IMG/VR virus record: IMGVR_UViG_3300026512_000018
Coordinates: 1 to 49,627 of that record
Length of the DNA stretch: 49,627 bases
DNA from: a virus
Reading direction: 5' to 3' (one strand)
Part shown: positions 47,106 to 49,627 of the stretch, piece by piece
Layout of the letters: each line of letters opens with the position of its first letter
Position numbering within the stretch: position 1 is the first letter of the stretch
Position numbers and translations under genes: made by a program
The notes under the pieces: generated by a model
What the model was told of the DNA's origin: nothing
Databases searched by the model: none
The model's input: the letters and a program-made list of their open reading frames with translations, nothing else

Positions 47106-47402
47106 ATGGCAAAAATAAAATTTATTGACAGACAAAAAAGGTATCCCGAATACGGGGATGCCTACGGACGTTATATTGGGGATTACCGATTTTCCCGGTA
47201 TGGTATCGGGAGCGTATACGCTCTCGATACGCCATACGGCGTGAGGCTGGATGCCTACTTCCGGGAAGGCGACCCAGCATCGGATTGGGAGCGCACCCGT
47301 AATGGTTGGGCAGATTACGCTTACACGCACGGTGGAAGTACGTACCGTGCACGCTGTCAGATACTTCACGACCTTGCAGTCGAAATAGGGCTATACGACT
47401 AA
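47106..47402 (+). CDS. GC-rich, Tyr/Gly/Arg-rich protein, 98 aa
   Basis: Starts after TAGGAGGT. Composition (YGDAYGRYIGDYRFSRYG) and codons with many G/C third positions differ sharply from all neighbouring genes. At least five hairpins lie within its coding region, including a 28-nt near-perfect palindrome at 47203-47230. Likely acquired from a GC-richer source, or also acting as structured RNA. No family recognised. Confidence 0.6.
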   Translation: MAKIKFIDRQKRYPEYGDAYGRYIGDYRFSRYGIGSVYALDTPYGVRLDAYFREGDPASDWERTRNGWADYAYTHGGSTYRARCQILHDLAVEIGLYD

Positions 47403-47416
47403 AACACAACACAACA

Positions 47417-47456
47417 CCGCCCGTGGGGAAAACCCCTTAAACTTCAAGGCGGGCGG
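47417..47456 (+). other. GC-rich stem-loop in the radC leader
   Basis: CCGCCCG (47417-47423) pairs with CGGGCGG (47450-47456), with an inner GGGG-AAAA-CCCC hairpin. It ends 17 bases before the radC start codon and lacks a T run, so it is not a terminator; it may control translation or protect RNA. Confidence 0.6.
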
Positions 47457-47472
47457 GGAATGGAAGGTAAAG

Positions 47473-47907
47473 ATGAAATACAAAATCAAAACTTTTCAGG
47501 TGCAGTTAGAACTGCACGAGAAAGGAGAAAAAATAACAGACGCCCCCGAAGCCGTCAAAATTGCCCGGTCTATTTTCGACACGCTTGACGCCGATCGAGA
47601 GCATTTTGTTGCTCTGTTTCTTAATAGAGCGAACAAAGTTGAAGGATACAAGGTTTTATTTTCCGGGTCTCCTAATCAGACACCTGTTTTTATTCAAACT
47701 CTATTTAGGTATGCTTTGCTTGCAAACGCTTCTGCAATAATCGTTTGCCATAATCACCCGGCTGGTTCGTTAAAACCCAGCCCCGAAGACATACAAATAA
47801 CAGAGAAAATAAGAGAAGCAGGGGAACTTTTAGGCGTTCCTCTACTCGATCATATTATTTTGACAGATGACGATTATTTGTCAATGCAAGCGGAGGGGTG
47901 GGAATAA
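47473..47907 (+). CDS. radC: RadC/JAB-type metalloprotein
   Basis: 144 aa consisting only of the JAB (MPN+) domain. The metal motif is HNHPAGSLKPSPED (His-x-His...Ser...Asp), with an upstream Glu in the preceding helix. It lacks the helix-hairpin-helix part of chromosomal RadC, as is usual in phages and plasmids. Its role is not established; suggested links are DNA repair and anti-restriction. TAATG overlap with the next gene. Confidence 0.88.
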   Translation: MKYKIKTFQVQLELHEKGEKITDAPEAVKIARSIFDTLDADREHFVALFLNRANKVEGYKVLFSGSPNQTPVFIQTLFRYALLANASAIIVCHNHPAGSLKPSPEDIQITEKIREAGELLGVPLLDHIILTDDDYLSMQAEGWE

Positions 47908-48083
47908 TGTATTTGCTCGTAATCGGAAGAGGTCGCCGCTGGGAGTATGGCGACCTCTCAAAACTCAAAAAAATTGTGAAGCAATACAAAAAAAACACAC
48001 TTATAGGCGTGTGGAAAGTTAATGTTAAAAGGGATACGCTTATATATGCGGGGCGTATCGATGGCTGGGAGGTGTTAAAATGA
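47907..48083 (+). CDS. hypothetical protein, 58 aa
   Basis: ATG 47907 overlaps the radC stop. Alternating strands and basic residues. Unknown function. Confidence 0.5.
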   Translation: MYLLVIGRGRRWEYGDLSKLKKIVKQYKKNTLIGVWKVNVKRDTLIYAGRIDGWEVLK

Positions 48084-48181
48084 AATGGGGAGATAATTTT
48101 TATTCGTTTGTTATCGGCTCGGCGATTATCGCCGGGCTGATAACTGTCGGCTATTTCTTAATTTATTTCAAAAAACTATAA
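48080..48181 (+). CDS. small membrane protein, 33 aa
   Basis: GGGAGGTG precedes ATG 48080, overlapping the previous stop. Residues 10-29 (FVIGSAIIAGLITVGYFLIY) form one membrane helix. Unknown function. Confidence 0.5.
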   Translation: MKWGDNFYSFVIGSAIIAGLITVGYFLIYFKKL

Positions 48182-48194
48182 GAGGAGGTGTATT

Positions 48195-48383
48195 ATGCAA
48201 AAATTTCTAAAAGACATTAAGGACGAAGAGATTGAAAGTAAGAAGTGCTTTTTGGGGTATTATGGCAAATTAAAACCAATAATCGCTGTTAATAGGCGAG
48301 ATTGGTTAATTAGATGTGGCAGTAAAAATCACTATCAAACGTTCGCTGGAACGCCATTTACAATTGTGGAGGTGAAAGAATGA
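48195..48383 (+). CDS. hypothetical protein, 62 aa
   Basis: After GAGGAGGTG. Basic, with a central SKKCFLGYYGKLK segment. Overlaps the next start by four bases. Unknown function. Confidence 0.5.
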   Translation: MQKFLKDIKDEEIESKKCFLGYYGKLKPIIAVNRRDWLIRCGSKNHYQTFAGTPFTIVEVKE

Positions 48384-48697
48384 GTTACGAATTATTAATT
48401 GACGAGACATCTCGGAGAAATTTAAAGGACGCCCCGGTCTTATTTAATCAAATTAGAAAAGAGTTTAAGAGTTTGGAAGAAGTCAAGGCGTTTTTAATTG
48501 AACGCTATAATAAACTTCCAAGAAATGGATATGACGTATTTATTGACGGTGAAGATGGCAAACCTGTCAAAGTTGGGTTTACGTATTCTTTTTGGCAGGA
48601 TTACTATCCTTACGATGGCAAGAAATATTATCAAACCGATTGGATAGTAATATATAAGATTGAACGTAAACCAATAGATTGGAGGGAATGGAAATGA
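48380..48697 (+). CDS. hypothetical protein, 105 aa
   Basis: Preceded by GGAGGTG. Alpha/beta with Tyr-rich C-terminal half (FWQDYYPYDGKKYYQTDW). No family recognised. Confidence 0.55.
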   Translation: MSYELLIDETSRRNLKDAPVLFNQIRKEFKSLEEVKAFLIERYNKLPRNGYDVFIDGEDGKPVKVGFTYSFWQDYYPYDGKKYYQTDWIVIYKIERKPIDWREWK

Positions 48698-49017
48698 CGC
48701 ACGACAAAACAGGTGTATTATCAAGATTGCAGTATTACGAACGAGGTTATTACTTCACCAGTGGTGCTATGGATTTTTTCCATAGCACCGTAATGGATTG
48801 TGTTGAGACAGAAAGACACTTTATAGTGCTTGAACGGTTAAGAGATAGTCACAATCGAGTAATATATAGAGTGGACGTTCTCGATAAAGAAACCGGGGAT
48901 GTCGTGGTTTATATCGAGGGAAAAAGAGAAAAAATAAAAAAGATTTATAATTATTTAGTTAATGATTATTGGTATAATAAGGGCGTGTTAATAACGCCAC
49001 CTTGGATAAGGAGGTGA
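48694..49017 (+). CDS. hypothetical protein, 107 aa
   Basis: ATG 48694 with GGAGG eight bases before it. Beta-rich N-terminus, helical C-terminus. A 10-bp GC hairpin with T6 loop (48763-48789) is in the coding region. Unknown function. Confidence 0.5.
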   Translation: MTHDKTGVLSRLQYYERGYYFTSGAMDFFHSTVMDCVETERHFIVLERLRDSHNRVIYRVDVLDKETGDVVVYIEGKREKIKKIYNYLVNDYWYNKGVLITPPWIRR

Positions 49018-49019
49018 AG

Positions 49020-49172
49020 ATGATTAGTTATTGGGTGTTCAGTGTATCATTGTTTGGGCTACTATTATGCGTAGTTTATCTCGTATCGTTTGCTTTGGAG
49101 ATTGTTTTAAGATTATTTTTCCCAAAGTTATGGAGAAGAATAACCTACTATTTTAAAAGTCATTTGATATAG
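49020..49172 (+). CDS. membrane protein, 50 aa
   Basis: GGAGGTGAAG precedes ATG 49020. One long hydrophobic segment (~4-32), basic tail. Unknown function. Confidence 0.5.
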   Translation: MISYWVFSVSLFGLLLCVVYLVSFALEIVLRLFFPKLWRRITYYFKSHLI

Positions 49173-49187
49173 AGAGAAGGTGAAAAA

Positions 49188-49328
49188 ATGAGTTGGCTAT
49201 TTTTAATTGGGATTATGTTTTATATTAGGGCATTACTTACGCCAAGCAAAAAACTTAAAACTATTTATGCTTGGTGCGGAATTATTTGCTTTCTCATTGA
49301 CATAGGGAGAACTTATGCTCATTATTAG
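49188..49328 (+). CDS. small membrane protein, 46 aa
   Basis: GAAGGTG precedes ATG 49188. Two hydrophobic stretches (~2-12 and ~27-38) with a basic loop between. Overlaps the next gene by 14 bases. Confidence 0.45.
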   Translation: MSWLFLIGIMFYIRALLTPSKKLKTIYAWCGIICFLIDIGRTYAHY

Positions 49329-49476
49329 TCGGACAAAAGCCGACGGACGCAAGTTGGTTAAAATAGTTAAAAAGAAAAAAACCTACTTAATCGTCGGCGA
49401 AAGAAAGCAGGTGTTAAGAGAGGCGAGATTGCATCTCTCGAAGGAAGATTTTATGAGATTGTGTCTCATTATATAA
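49315..49476 (+). CDS. small basic protein, 53 aa
   Basis: Starts inside the previous gene (MLIISRTKADGRKLVK). Two short hairpins with similar sequence, GAGATTGCATCTC and GAGATTGTGTCTC, lie near its end. Unknown function. Last gene of the phage before the poly-A tract. Confidence 0.45.
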   Translation: MLIISRTKADGRKLVKIVKKKKTYLIVGERKQVLREARLHLSKEDFMRLCLII

Positions 49477-49483
49477 CAACAAC

Positions 49484-49511
49484 AAAAAAAAAAAAAAAAA
49501 AAAAAAAAAAA
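49484..49511 (+). repeat. 28-base poly-A run
   Basis: An uninterrupted A28, far longer than any other run in the window. It sits exactly between the phage genes and a transposon-gene fragment; may be an assembly or linker artefact, or slippage. Confidence 0.85.
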
Positions 49512-49627
49512 GAAACAGGAACTGTAGGAATTGACATAGGAACACAAACAATAGCAATAGTAAGTGATAAACAAGTAAAACTATTAGAACTAGCACCCGA
49601 AGTAAATGTAATATATAAAAAAGAAAA
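49512..49627 (+). CDS. TnpB-like transposon nuclease fragment (partial)
   Basis: The open frame reads ETGTVGIDIGTQTIAIVSD..., the RuvC-I region of IS605-type OrfB/TnpB, where GIDIG holds the first catalytic Asp. The gene continues beyond the window. The usual ~130-180 residue N-terminus is not upstream: the frame runs back through the poly-A into phage sequence. Codons are unusually A-ending. Probably a fragment or false join. Confidence 0.6.

Noticed and set aside
47417-47456. Intrinsic terminator before radC
   Set aside because: The stem is strong but has no T run on either side.
49383-49596. Minus-strand frames with long Phe tracts
   Set aside because: Direct result of the A28 run on the other strand.
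1-49627. CRISPR array
   Set aside because: No regularly spaced identical repeats of 24-40 bases with unique spacers; the Cas4-like protein stands without other Cas genes.
1-49627. tRNA genes
   Set aside because: No cloverleaf with GTTCRANNC-type T-arm could be found by eye; a covariance search would settle it.

Overview
The window is almost the whole genome of a tailed, siphovirus-like phage of a low-GC Gram-positive anaerobe (Firmicutes/Clostridia type). The grounds are: an AT-rich sequence with AGGAGG-type ribosome binding sites, sigma-A promoters (TTGACA-17-TATAAT), a Gram-positive LexA-type box, and an oxygen-sensitive class III ribonucleotide reductase with flavin-dependent ThyX. I recognise no integrase or lysogeny repressor, so a lytic lifestyle is inferred.

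Layout. The plus strand from 1 to 19166 carries about 50 small, tightly coupled early genes. These include a MoxR ATPase with an HExxH/VWA partner, an origin-like non-coding region (2525-2945), a Sak4-like ATPase, a DnaB-type helicase, a resolvase-like nuclease, a C5 cytosine methyltransferase, a lone HicB-like protein, an HNH nuclease, a Cas4/RecB-like nuclease, an OB-fold protein, a YopX-like protein, a metallophosphoesterase, a PP-loop protein and a dCTP deaminase/dUTPase. A bidirectional terminator at 19171-19189 meets the minus-strand block. Read from right to left, that block (45426 to 19196) holds terminase, portal, Mu-I-like protease/scaffold, capsid, connector, tail tube, a frameshifted tail chaperone, tape measure, tail-tip/fibre genes, lysis genes (holin-like, GH73 lysin, transglutaminase-like protein) and finally a nucleotide cassette (nrdG, nrdD, thyX and a split nrdD fragment). 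A 1.2-kb control region (45427-46611) separates it from a rightward early group (46612-49476) that includes a RadC-like protein. The end of the right group would join the start of the window if the genome is circularly permuted. The last ~140 bases (a 28-A run, then a TnpB RuvC fragment) look foreign or artefactual.

Main discovery. The anaerobic ribonucleotide reductase is broken up in three ways. The 900-codon nrdD contains a 329-aa LAGLIDADG intein at its conserved Ser-Met-Cys active-site motif and ends without the glycyl-radical motif. The missing C-terminal radical domain (RVVG-F-I-RP...GKKKEF) is a separate 45-codon gene after thyX. That small gene is itself interrupted, directly after the radical glycine codon, by a ~203-nt group I intron whose P1, P3-P9 pairings can be drawn by hand. 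Splicing restores the frame exactly. A working enzyme would therefore need RNA splicing, protein splicing and assembly in trans.

Other notable points are an eight-copy Y-x-L-[KN]-F repeat protein among the tail genes, a -1 frameshift signal (CCCTTTT) before the tape measure, a structured and iteron-rich control region, a pair of inverted identical 30-nt hairpins flanking the early unit, and many GC-rich hairpins within coding sequence.
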